Shown in pieces: positions 34,613 through 42,730 of a stretch of DNA of 64,000 nucleotides. The DNA is from Mycolicibacterium tusciae (GTDB taxonomy: Bacteria > Actinomycetota > Actinomycetes > Mycobacteriales > Mycobacteriaceae). The DNA lies in contig NZ_MVIM01000011.1 in the NCBI RefSeq assembly GCF_002086795.1, positions 1 through 64,000 of the forward strand, in the 5' to 3' direction. Position 1 is the stretch's first letter. Every line of letters begins with the position of its first letter. The notes under the pieces are model-generated. The model was not told where the DNA came from and did no database searches. It saw only the letters and a program-made list of their open reading frames with translations. Both the position numbers and the translations under genes were made by a program.

Positions 34613-35760
34613 CCCCTGAGCAGAAGCAGCTCCAAGCCGAACTGCGACAGTACTTTTCGAACCTCATCTCCCCTGAAGAGCACAAGGAGATGGAGAGCGA
34701 CCGCCACGGCAAGGCCTACCGCGCGATCATCAAGCGGATGGGCTCCGACGGCAAGCTGGGTGTCGGCTGGCCCAAGGAATTCGGCGGCCTGGGCTTCGGC
34801 CCCATCGAGCAGTCGATCTTCGTCAACGAGGCACATCGCGCCGACGTGCCACTGCCCGCCGTCACCCTGCAGACCGTGGGGCCGACGCTGCAGCAGTACG
34901 GCACCGATCTCCAGAAGAAGAAGTTCCTCCCCGGCATCCTCGCGGGCGAGATCCATTTCGCGATCGGCTACACGGAGCCCGAGGCGGGCACCGACCTCGC
35001 ATCGCTGCGCACCACCGCGGTCAAGCAGGGCGACGAATACATCGTCAACGGCCAGAAGGTGTTCACCACCGGTGGGCATGACGCCGACTACGTATGGCTG
35101 GCGTGCCGTACCGACCCGGAAGCCGCCAAGCACAAGGGCATTTCGATGCTGATCGTCGACACGACCGATCCCGGCTACAGCTGGACGCCGATGATTCTGT
35201 CCGACGGCGCTCACCACACGAACGCGACGTACTACAACGACGTCCGGGTGCCCGCCGAGATGCTGGTCGGCGAGGAGAACGGCGGCTGGCGCCTGATCAC
35301 GACTCAGCTGAACAACGAACGCGTAATGCTCGGTCCGGCAGGGCGATTCGCCTCACTGTACGACCGGGTGCACGACTGGGCAGCCAAGCCCGGTTCGAAC
35401 GGCGACACCCCCCTCGATCACGACGACGTGAAGCGGTCACTCGGCGAACTCAAGGCGATGTGGCGGATCAACGAGCTGCTGAACTGGCAGGTGGCCGCCT
35501 CCGGCGAGACCATCGACGTGGCAGATGCCGCCGCCACCAAGGTGTTCGGCACCGAACGGATCCAATATGCCGGTCGGCTCGCCGAGGAGATCGTCGGTAA
35601 GTACGGCAACCCGGCGGATGCGGAAACCGCAGAACTGCTCGAGTGGCTGGACTCGCAGACCAAGCGCAATTTGGTGATCACGTTCGGTGGAGGTGTCAAC
35701 GAGGTGATGCGAGAAATGATCGCGGCGGCCGGACTGAAGGTGCCGAGGGTTCCCCGATGA
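34597..35760 (+). CDS. chsE2: Acyl-CoA dehydrogenase subunit ChsE2 (FadE29)
   Basis: 387 aa, the same length as Rv3543c. It has FAIGYTEPEAGTDLASLRT and NGQKVFTTGGHDADYVWLAC, and a C-terminus TFGGGVNEVMREMIAAAGLKVP. It supplies the catalytic half of the ChsE1-ChsE2 enzyme. ATG 34597 lies inside the end of chsE1, so translation is coupled. Its stop overlaps the chsH2 start (ATGA). Confidence 0.93.
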   Translation: MYIELTPEQKQLQAELRQYFSNLISPEEHKEMESDRHGKAYRAIIKRMGSDGKLGVGWPKEFGGLGFGPIEQSIFVNEAHRADVPLPAVTLQTVGPTLQQYGTDLQKKKFLPGILAGEIHFAIGYTEPEAGTDLASLRTTAVKQGDEYIVNGQKVFTTGGHDADYVWLACRTDPEAAKHKGISMLIVDTTDPGYSWTPMILSDGAHHTNATYYNDVRVPAEMLVGEENGGWRLITTQLNNERVMLGPAGRFASLYDRVHDWAAKPGSNGDTPLDHDDVKRSLGELKAMWRINELLNWQVAASGETIDVADAAATKVFGTERIQYAGRLAEEIVGKYGNPADAETAELLEWLDSQTKRNLVITFGGGVNEVMREMIAAAGLKVPRVPR

Positions 35761-36734
35761 GCGCGGTCGAGGACATCCAGAAGGCCGCCGAGCGGGTCAA
35801 GGCCGAAGGCAAGAGCAAGCCGCGGGTTGCCCGTCACCCGGTGAACCAGCCGATGATCGACCACTGGCTCGATGCAATGGGGGACAACAACCCCATTTAC
35901 GTCGACGAGGCAGCCGCCAAGGCGGCGGGTCATCCGGGCACCGTCGCACCTCCCGCGATGATCCAGGTGTGGACCATGATGGGGCTGGGCGGCAACCGGC
36001 TCGACGACGATCCGCTGGGCAAGATCCTCGGATTGTTCGACGACGCAGGGTATATCGGCGTCGTCGCGACGAACTGCGAGCAGACCTATCACCGCTACCT
36101 GCGTCCCGGCGAGCAGGTCAGCGTCGCCGCAGAGCTGACCGACGTCGTCGGCCCCAAGCGGACCGCGCTCGGCGAGGGTTTCTTCATCACCCAGCGCATC
36201 TCCTGGCAGGTCGGCGACGAAGACGTCGCCGAGATGATGTGGCGCATCATGAAGTTCCGACCTTTGGAATCAGGCACAGATCAGGATTCCGAATCATCAT
36301 CGCCGGTGCCCGACGATCTCGACGCGGACAGCATGATGCGTCCCGCGTCGTCCCGTGACACGAAGTTCTTCTGGGACGGCCTCAACGCGCACGAGCTGCG
36401 TATTCAGAAGCGCGGCGACGGCACGCTGCAGCATCCACCCGTGCCGGCACTCTGGCAGGACAAGGAGCTGGAGACCGACTACGTCGTCGCCTCCGGTAAA
36501 GGAACGGTATTCAGCTTCGTGGTGCACCACGCCCCGAAGGTGCCCGGCCGCACGCTGCCCTTCGTCATCGCGTTGGTCGAACTCGAGGAGGGTGTGCGGA
36601 TGCTCGGCGAGCTCCGCAACGTCGACCCCGCGGAGGTGAAGATCGGATTGCCGGTCCGCGCAATGTATATCGACTTCCCCGAAGGGGATTCCGGGCCGGC
36701 TTGGACCAACTACGCATGGGAGCCTGCAAAGTGA
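35757..36734 (+). CDS. chsH2: Enoyl-CoA hydratase subunit ChsH2 (MaoC-like + DUF35)
   Basis: 325 aa (311 in M. tuberculosis). The N-terminal MaoC-like hot-dog domain includes HWLDAMGDNNPIYVDEAAA. After an acidic Ser/Asp linker (about 175-197) comes a C-terminal DUF35/OB domain starting KFFWDGLNAHELRIQ. That domain lacks the CxxCG zinc cysteines usual in DUF35 proteins. ChsH1-ChsH2 hydrates the C22 side-chain enoyl-CoA, and the DUF35 part docks Ltp2 for retro-aldol cleavage. Confidence 0.92.
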   Translation: MSAVEDIQKAAERVKAEGKSKPRVARHPVNQPMIDHWLDAMGDNNPIYVDEAAAKAAGHPGTVAPPAMIQVWTMMGLGGNRLDDDPLGKILGLFDDAGYIGVVATNCEQTYHRYLRPGEQVSVAAELTDVVGPKRTALGEGFFITQRISWQVGDEDVAEMMWRIMKFRPLESGTDQDSESSSPVPDDLDADSMMRPASSRDTKFFWDGLNAHELRIQKRGDGTLQHPPVPALWQDKELETDYVVASGKGTVFSFVVHHAPKVPGRTLPFVIALVELEEGVRMLGELRNVDPAEVKIGLPVRAMYIDFPEGDSGPAWTNYAWEPAK

Positions 36735-37132
36735 GCGCACCCGCGATCGAGGTGGGGACGAAGCTGCCCGAGCTCGCACTCTACGGCGATCCGACGTTCA
36801 TCGTGTCGACAGCGATTGCCACGCGTGACTATCAGGATGTGCACCACGACCGGGACAAGGCGCAGGCCAAGGGTTCCAAAGACATCTTCGTCAACATCCT
36901 GACCGACACCGGCCTCGTGCAGCGCTACATCACCGACTGGGCCGGACCGAACGCGATCATCAAGACGATCGGGCTGCGGCTCGGTGTGCCGTGGTACGCG
37001 TATGACACCGTGACGTTCAGAGGTGAAGTCACCGCCGTCGAGGACGGCCTGATCTCACTGAAAGTGACTGGCAGCAACAGCCTTGGCGACCATGTGATCG
37101 CCACCGCGACGTTGACGATCGGAGATGCCTGA
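36731..37132 (+). CDS. chsH1: Enoyl-CoA hydratase subunit ChsH1 (MaoC-like)
   Basis: 133 aa (129 in M. tuberculosis), a single hot-dog domain. RDYQDVHHDRDKAQAKGSKD carries the hydratase Asp/His-type site, followed by FVNILTDTGLVQRYITDW. It pairs with ChsH2. The GTG at 36731 overlaps the chsH2 stop (GTGA), which decides it over the upstream ATG. Confidence 0.92.
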   Translation: MSAPAIEVGTKLPELALYGDPTFIVSTAIATRDYQDVHHDRDKAQAKGSKDIFVNILTDTGLVQRYITDWAGPNAIIKTIGLRLGVPWYAYDTVTFRGEVTAVEDGLISLKVTGSNSLGDHVIATATLTIGDA

Positions 37133-38298
37133 TGCCGGGTGAGTTTTCCGGAAAGGCGGCGATCGTCGGGATCGGCGCCACCGACTTCTCCAAGAACTCC
37201 GGCCGCAGCGAATTGCGGCTGGCGTCCGAAGCCGTGCTGGACGCGCTCGACGACGCCGGCCTGACACCGGCCGACGTGGACGGCATGGTCACCTTCACCA
37301 TGGACTCCAACACCGAGGTGTCGATTGCGCGCGCCACCGGAATCGGTGAGTTGAAATTCTTCTCCAAGATCCATCACGGTGGTGGCGCGGCGTGCGCCAC
37401 AGTCCAGCAGGCAGCGATCGCGGTGGCCACCGGGGTCGCGGATTGCGTTGTGGCATACCGGGCTTTCAACGAGCGGTCGGGGATGCGCTTCGGCCAGGTT
37501 CAGATGCGACTGGTGGAGAACGCCGACTCCACCGGTGTGGACAATTCGTTCTCGTATCCGCACGGGCTGTCCACGCCTGCCGCTCAGGTGGCGATGATCG
37601 CCCAGCGCTACATGCATTACTCCGGTGCGACCAGCGCGGACTTCGGCGCCGTGTCGGTGGCCGACCGTAGGCACGCCGCCAACAATCCGAAGGCGTACTT
37701 CTACGAGAAGCCGATCACCATCGAGGATCACCAGAACTCGCGGTGGATTGCCGAGCCGTTGCGGCTGCTCGACTGCTGTCAGGAGACCGATGGTGGTGTG
37801 GCGCTGGTGATTACGTCCGCTGAGCGGGCCAAGGATCTCAAGCACCGGCCGGCCGTCATCGAGGCGGCCTCGCAGGGTTCCAGCCCCGATCAGTATTCGA
37901 TGACAAGCTACTACCGGTCGGAACTGGGGCTGCCGGAGATGGGCTTGGTCGGTAGGCAGCTCTGGGAGCAGTCGGGGCTGACGCCCGCCGACATCCAGAC
38001 CGCGATCCTGTACGACCACTTCACGCCGTTCACGCTCATCCAGCTGGAGGAGCTGGGGTTCTGCGCTCCGGGTGAGGCCAAGGACTACATCAAGGACGGC
38101 GCGATAGAGATCGGCGGTAGGTTGCCGATCAACACCCACGGTGGTCAGCTCGGTGAGGCGTACATCCACGGCATGAACGGCATCGCCGAAGGTGTCCGGC
38201 AGCTGCGCGGAACATCGGTGAATCCGGTGGACAACGTCGAGCACGTGTTGGTTACCGCCGGCACCGGCGTCCCCACCTCCGGGTTGATTCTGGGCTGA
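37132..38298 (+). CDS. ltp2: Retro-aldolase Ltp2 (thiolase-superfamily lipid-transfer protein)
   Basis: 388 aa (386 in M. tuberculosis). Thiolase-like SCP-x fold without the usual nucleophilic cysteine motif; landmarks are AAIVGIGATDFSKNSGRSE, LLDCCQETDGGVALVITSA, NTHGGQLGEAYIHG and the end VTAGTGVPTSGLILG. Ltp2 with ChsH2 cleaves the 17-hydroxy C22-CoA to androstenedione and propionyl-CoA, ending side-chain degradation. Last gene of the operon; a hairpin follows 20 bases downstream. Confidence 0.93.
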   Translation: MPGEFSGKAAIVGIGATDFSKNSGRSELRLASEAVLDALDDAGLTPADVDGMVTFTMDSNTEVSIARATGIGELKFFSKIHHGGGAACATVQQAAIAVATGVADCVVAYRAFNERSGMRFGQVQMRLVENADSTGVDNSFSYPHGLSTPAAQVAMIAQRYMHYSGATSADFGAVSVADRRHAANNPKAYFYEKPITIEDHQNSRWIAEPLRLLDCCQETDGGVALVITSAERAKDLKHRPAVIEAASQGSSPDQYSMTSYYRSELGLPEMGLVGRQLWEQSGLTPADIQTAILYDHFTPFTLIQLEELGFCAPGEAKDYIKDGAIEIGGRLPINTHGGQLGEAYIHGMNGIAEGVRQLRGTSVNPVDNVEHVLVTAGTGVPTSGLILG

Positions 38299-38318
38299 CG
38301 CCCGCTCTCGATCACGAT

Positions 38319-38343
38319 GCCCGACCGCTGGATGCGGTCGGGC
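38319..38343 (+). terminator. Hairpin after the cyp125-ltp2 operon
   Basis: GCCCGACCGC-TGGAT-GCGGTCGGGC: a perfect ten-base-pair stem with a five-base loop, starting 20 bases after the ltp2 stop. It has no T-tract, as is common for mycobacterial terminators. Confidence 0.75.
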
Positions 38344-38415
38344 TACCGGTCGTCTGTCGACGATCTCGACGACTTGCCCATCGGCCAGCAGGTTAAGACC
38401 GAACCGTGCATCAAA

Positions 38416-38432
38416 CTGCAAATCTAGCAAAC
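38416..38432 (+). repeat. 17-base direct repeat, copy 1
   Basis: CTGCAAATCTAGCAAAC. It differs from copy 2 at one position only. Such spaced copies in a promoter region can be binding sites of one regulator. Confidence 0.65.
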
Positions 38433-38694
38433 AAATAGGTAGGCGATATCGGCCGTCGCACGACATTGCTGTCCCATATCTGGGAGTCGACAAATAGTGC
38501 AGACGTGTGGGATCCGTCACTAACGGATACGAAAGTAAATGCAAGTCGACCGTGGCGAAATATCGAGGCCCTGAGCGTGATATGCGCCCGCAGCAGGGAA
38601 GACGCTACGCTGGTAGCCAATCCGCGAAGAGCCGCCGCGGGGCAATTTGCTTGAAAACGCAAGCTTTGCCCAGGTCATGCTAATTTTCGAGTTG

Positions 38695-38711
38695 CTGCAA
38701 ATCTGGCAAAC
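38695..38711 (+). repeat. 17-base direct repeat, copy 2
   Basis: CTGCAAATCTGGCAAAC, 279 bases after copy 1, with one mismatch (A to G). Both are on the same strand as the glycan genes. Confidence 0.65.
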
Positions 38712-38980
38712 TCCTACTCTGTTCATGGCGCAGTCGGAAAGCTGATCTAGGTAAGAGCAGTCACAGCGGCCTTCTCACGGACAACGAGAGTCCATCGGCC
38801 GCTGGGACGGTGATCGAGCCCGGCTGGAAATCACGTTCGCGGGGGCGACGAAAACAAGTCAGGAGTCTTGAACTTGGCAGGCCGCAGGAGCCCCGCGCCG
38901 GACGGACGCGAGACAAGAACTGGTTCATCGAGGCACCTCGTTGCTGCCCCATCACACCCATCTCTGATCGGAGTACTCAA

Positions 38981-39829
38981 ATGACCAGTGCAGTGACCAA
39001 CGGCAGCAGCAACGGATCTGCCGAACACGTAGCACCGATACTCAGCCCGTTACCCAAACCATCCGGCGGCGCCCAAACCTCTTCGGTCAGTCTCGTCATC
39101 CCCGTACGTAACGAGGCCCGCAACATCGCGTGGGTGCTGGAGCAGATCGCCGACGATGTCGACGAGATCATCCTCGTCGACGGCGAATCGACCGACGCCA
39201 CCTTGATCACTGCCCGCAGTTACCGACCGGACGTCAAGGTCGTGGCGCAGGAGGGCACCGGCAAGGGCAGCGCATTGCGAACCGGCTTCCTCGCGGCGAC
39301 CGGCGACGTGATCGTCATGATGGACGCGGACGGCAGCATGTCGCCCCAGGAGATCAGGCACTACGTGCACTTCCTCGCCAATGGCTATGACTTCGTCAAG
39401 GGCTCGCGGTTCATGGGTGGCGGGGGGTCACTGGACATCACGCCGTTCCGGCGGATCGGCAACCGATTCCTGCTGTCCGTCTTCAACAACCTGTACGGGA
39501 CGGAACTCACCGATCTGTGCTACGGGTTCTGCGCATTCCACCGCCGCTATCTCGACCTCCTCGATCTCACCGCAACCGGATTCGAGATCGAGGCGGAGAT
39601 GACAGTTCGGGCAGTGCAATCCGGTCTCCGAATCGCCGAGGTCCCCAGCCTCGAAATGCCGCGCCGCGCGGGCAAGTCGAACTTGCGTGCCATCCGCGAC
39701 GGCAGAAGGGTATTGGAGACCACCCTGCGCGGACGGCGCGCGCCACGTCGGCGCAATGTGGGCCAGTTCATCCACGAGCTCGGGACCAGTTCGCTCGCGT
39801 CGGAAGCAGCAGCCGGGTCGGGATCGTGA
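38981..39829 (+). CDS. Family 2 glycosyltransferase (polyprenyl-phosphate-sugar synthase-like)
   Basis: 282 aa GT-A protein: VSLVIPVRNEARNIAWVLEQ, ILVDGESTDATL, and the DxD motif MMDADGSMS (Asp115-Asp117). The sequence KGSRFMGGGGSLDITPFRRIGN is typical of DPM1-like enzymes that load a sugar on polyprenyl phosphate. No membrane segments are visible. Donor and acceptor sugars are unknown. First gene of the glycan cluster; GGAG eight bases before ATG 38981. Its stop overlaps the next start (GTGA). Confidence 0.88.
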   Translation: MTSAVTNGSSNGSAEHVAPILSPLPKPSGGAQTSSVSLVIPVRNEARNIAWVLEQIADDVDEIILVDGESTDATLITARSYRPDVKVVAQEGTGKGSALRTGFLAATGDVIVMMDADGSMSPQEIRHYVHFLANGYDFVKGSRFMGGGGSLDITPFRRIGNRFLLSVFNNLYGTELTDLCYGFCAFHRRYLDLLDLTATGFEIEAEMTVRAVQSGLRIAEVPSLEMPRRAGKSNLRAIRDGRRVLETTLRGRRAPRRRNVGQFIHELGTSSLASEAAAGSGS

Positions 39830-40929
39830 GCCAGGCGTCGACCATGTTGGTTCGGCCGCCGCGCATCGTCCTGGCGACCGACCGGTTGAGTCCGGGGGGA
39901 GTCTCACACTTCGTCTTACAGCTGGCGAATCACTTCCGCGCTCGGGGGTGCCAGGTCGACGTCGTGACACTGCGCCCCGGAGAGTGGGATCACCGGCTGG
40001 TCGAATCCGGCGTCGACGTCCATACAGTGCCGAGTCGCAAGGTCGTCGGGCTGATCCGGTCGGCCGACGTGATCCATTGTCAACAACGGATTCTCGGCCT
40101 GCTTGCCGTCCTTCTCGGCGCACGCGCCCGCACCATCGAACACGTCCACAACGTCATGTCGGGCTACCGATTGCTGTCATTTCGGGGCTCGACCATCGTC
40201 GCGGTCTCGAATCACGTACGAAGCGGACTGCAGTCGCAATATCCGCGGCTGGCGAAACGCCATCTGAGCGTCGTGCCCAACGGCGCGCGCAAACGTCCCG
40301 GTGATCCCCTGCCGTTCGGACGCCGGTGCTACGACATCGTCGGTGTCGGCCGGTTCGAGGAGCAGAAAGATCCCCTCGCCTTCCTCGACTTGGTGGCGCG
40401 ACTGCACCGGCACAACGCCGGCCTGAGAGCCGTGTGGATCGCGCCCGGCGCCGGATCGCTGCAGCAGCAGTTCATTGATCATCAACGCCTGCTGGGGCTG
40501 AACGAAACCGTGACGGTAGCGCAGGGCGGCACCCATGAGGCCACTCGGGACCTGATCGCACAGTCAAGGGTGTTCCTCTTGACGTCGAAGTGGGAGGGCC
40601 TGCCACTCGCGGCTCTCGAGGCGCTCGCCAGTGGCACCCCCGTGGTGACGACACCCTGCGGTGAGATCGCCGACATCATCGAGAACAACGGCTGCGGGGC
40701 GGTGTTGGATTCCGACCTCGAGGCAGGGACGTCAACCCTGATGTCGCTGACCTCCGACCGCTTGCTCTGGGAAAGCAACTCCACCAACGCATTCTCGGTC
40801 GCCGACGATTTCTCCGAGGACGGCATGACGGCCATGGTCGAACTCATCTACAGATCGGTGAAGCCAAGCGCGTGGCCCGATGTTCCTCATCGGATGCCAA
40901 GCGAAGGAGGGGTGTTATGCGAGTCTTGA
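39826..40929 (+). CDS. Family 4 (GT-B) glycosyltransferase
   Basis: 367 aa. N-terminal half: IVLATDRLSPGGVSHFVLQL; acceptor region IEHVHNVMSGYRLL. The C-terminal donor half has VGRFEEQKDPLAFLDLV and the EX7E motif in SKWEGLPLAALEALASGTPV. Retaining GT4-type enzyme, probably cytoplasmic or peripheral. GTG 39826 is coupled to the preceding gene; ATG 39844 is an alternative. It overlaps the epimerase gene by 13 bases. Confidence 0.88.
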   Translation: MSQASTMLVRPPRIVLATDRLSPGGVSHFVLQLANHFRARGCQVDVVTLRPGEWDHRLVESGVDVHTVPSRKVVGLIRSADVIHCQQRILGLLAVLLGARARTIEHVHNVMSGYRLLSFRGSTIVAVSNHVRSGLQSQYPRLAKRHLSVVPNGARKRPGDPLPFGRRCYDIVGVGRFEEQKDPLAFLDLVARLHRHNAGLRAVWIAPGAGSLQQQFIDHQRLLGLNETVTVAQGGTHEATRDLIAQSRVFLLTSKWEGLPLAALEALASGTPVVTTPCGEIADIIENNGCGAVLDSDLEAGTSTLMSLTSDRLLWESNSTNAFSVADDFSEDGMTAMVELIYRSVKPSAWPDVPHRMPSEGGVLCES

Positions 40930-41963
40930 TGACCGGCCATCGCGGCTACCTCGGCGCAGAGATGGTCCCAGTCCTGAGACAACTGGGGCACGACGTCGTC
41001 GGGCTCGACACGGATTACTATGCCGGGCGCGACTTCCTGCGCTCGCCCGATCCGGTTCCGATGCTCGCCATGGACATCCGCGACGTGAGCGCCCGCGAGC
41101 TGCGAGGGTTCGACGCCGTGGTGCACCTGGCCGCGCTTTCGAACGATCCGGTATCGGCACTGAATCCGCAGCTGACCTACGACATCAACCTGCACGCCAG
41201 CGTCAGCTTGGCTGAGGCAGCCAAGGCCGCGGGCGTTACCCGCTTCGTGTTCTCATCGTCGTGCAGCCTCTACGGTCGCGGCGGTGACAAGGCACTTTCC
41301 GAACTGGCCCCGCTCAATCCGGTGACTCCATACGGTGAGTCGAAAATCCAGGTCGAGCGCGCACTGTCGGCGCTCGCCGACGACACCTTTTCGCCGACCT
41401 ATCTGAGGAACGCGACGGCATACGGGCTGTCGAGGCGGCTGCGTGAGGATGTGGTTGTCAACAACCTGGTCGGACACGCGATGACCAGTGGTCGTGTGTT
41501 GTTGCTCAGCGACGGCCAATCGTGGCGCCCGCTGGTCCACGTTCTCGATATAGCGCACGCATTCGCCCAGACGCTCGCCGCACCACGCGAATCCGTTCAC
41601 GACGAAGCCTTCAACGTGGGCAGATCAACCGAGAACTATCGGATCGCCGACGTCGCAAAGCTCGTCGCCGAACTGGTTCCCGACTGCGTCGTCACGTGCG
41701 GTGAACACGCCGCGCCGGATATCAGAAACTACCTCGTCGATTTCACGAAGATCGAGACGCAGCTGCCCGGGTACCGCCCGACATGGACTGTGCCAGCGGG
41801 TATCACACAGCTTCGCGACGCTTTCTCCGCCGGAAACATGACGGCCGAACTGTTCGACGGGCCGGACTATGTACGGTTGCGCACCCTTCAGCAACTCATC
41901 GAGAAAGGTCTGCTGGACGACGAATTGAGATGGAATCGCAGAGATGAGGAGTCACCCGAATGA
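40917..41963 (+). CDS. NAD-dependent sugar epimerase/dehydratase
   Basis: 348 aa extended SDR. NAD motif TGHRGYLG (6-13), FSSSCSLYG for the catalytic Ser/Thr, and Tyr139/Lys143 in TPYGESK. It acts on a nucleotide sugar, probably one derived from the CDP-glucose made by the next gene, as an epimerase or 4,6-dehydratase; sequence reading alone does not separate these. AAGGAGGGG lies before ATG 40917. Overlaps the next start (ATGA). Confidence 0.87.
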   Translation: MRVLMTGHRGYLGAEMVPVLRQLGHDVVGLDTDYYAGRDFLRSPDPVPMLAMDIRDVSARELRGFDAVVHLAALSNDPVSALNPQLTYDINLHASVSLAEAAKAAGVTRFVFSSSCSLYGRGGDKALSELAPLNPVTPYGESKIQVERALSALADDTFSPTYLRNATAYGLSRRLREDVVVNNLVGHAMTSGRVLLLSDGQSWRPLVHVLDIAHAFAQTLAAPRESVHDEAFNVGRSTENYRIADVAKLVAELVPDCVVTCGEHAAPDIRNYLVDFTKIETQLPGYRPTWTVPAGITQLRDAFSAGNMTAELFDGPDYVRLRTLQQLIEKGLLDDELRWNRRDEESPE

Positions 41964-42730
41964 AAGCAGTCATTTTGGCAGGCGGTCGAGGCACTCGCAT
42001 CAGTGAGGAGTCGCAGGACCGTCCGAAACCGATGGTAGAGATCGGTGGACACCCGATCATCTGGCACATCATGAAGATCTACGCCTCTGCGGGCATCACC
42101 GATTTCATCGTGCTGCTCGGATACAAGGGCTACATGATCAAGGAGTACTTCGCCAACTACTTCCTGCACACCAGCGACGTGACGATCGACCTCGAGAACA
42201 ACACGATCAAGACATTGAAGTCCACCAGTGAACCCTGGCGTGTCACGTTGCTGGACACCGGGTTAGAAACGATGACCGGTGGCCGACTGCTGCGCGCCCG
42301 AGAGCACATCGGCAACGACGACTTCGCGTTCACCTACGGCGACGGCGTCGGAGACATCGACGTCGCGAAGGTAGTCGACTTCCACAAGAACGCGGGCTCG
42401 ATCACCACCGTGACCGCGGTGCAGCCGCCAGGCCGGTTCGGAACCCTCGAGATCGATGACATGCACGCAGAGTTCAGGGAGAAGCCGAAGGGCAGCAGTG
42501 GCTGGATCAACGGCGGCTTCTTCGTGTCCTCGCCGAAGATCCTCGACTACATCGACAGTGACAGCACGCTTCTCGAACGCGAGCCACTTGAAAGACTTTC
42601 TGCCGAAGGACAACTCGCCGCGTACAAGCACCATGGCTTCTGGCGCGGGATGGACACCATCTGGGACAAGATCTACCTCAACGACCTGTGGAATCAGGGC
42701 AACCCGCCGTGGAAGGGTTGGGACGACTAG
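41960..42730 (+). CDS. rfbF: Glucose-1-phosphate cytidylyltransferase (RfbF-like)
   Basis: 256 aa, usual length. N-terminal nucleotidyltransferase signature LAGGRGTRISEESQDRPKPM, then VEIGGHPIIWHIMKIY; FAFTYGDGVGDID and WINGGFFV are RfbF landmarks. It makes CDP-glucose, precursor of 3,6-dideoxy and branched sugars. Its presence makes a CDP-linked unusual sugar the likely product of the cluster. Its stop overlaps the next gene's GTG by one base (TAGTG). Confidence 0.92.
   Translation: MKAVILAGGRGTRISEESQDRPKPMVEIGGHPIIWHIMKIYASAGITDFIVLLGYKGYMIKEYFANYFLHTSDVTIDLENNTIKTLKSTSEPWRVTLLDTGLETMTGGRLLRAREHIGNDDFAFTYGDGVGDIDVAKVVDFHKNAGSITTVTAVQPPGRFGTLEIDDMHAEFREKPKGSSGWINGGFFVSSPKILDYIDSDSTLLEREPLERLSAEGQLAAYKHHGFWRGMDTIWDKIYLNDLWNQGNPPWKGWDD

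Larger units (their letters stand above)
38344..38980. other. Long AT-richer non-coding leader before the glycan cluster
   Basis: This 637-base stretch has no convincing gene; short frames in it are not supported by codon use or homology. Between about 38400 and 38760 it is clearly richer in A/T than its surroundings. It holds two near-identical 17-base repeats (38416 and 38695) and a small inverted repeat (GCTTG...CAAGC near 38650). It probably contains the promoter of the glycan cluster and perhaps Lsr2 or regulator sites. The last part ends in GGAG eight bases before ATG 38981. Confidence 0.6.

Noticed and set aside
36925..38544. Long open frame (539 codons) on the minus strand across chsH1 and ltp2
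   Set aside because: It is antisense to well-conserved ltp2 and chsH1, has no recognisable domain, and its arginine/histidine-rich composition is typical of a shadow frame in high-GC DNA.
38464..38654. Short frames in the region before the glycan cluster
   Set aside because: The two overlapping frames on opposite strands have no ribosome site, no conservation I can recognise and base use unlike the surrounding genes.
38647..38665. TTGCTTG-AAAACG-CAAGC repeat resembling KstR2 half-sites
   Set aside because: The half-sites are in the wrong order and six bases apart; the KstR2 motif needs CAAG followed after two bases by CTTG.
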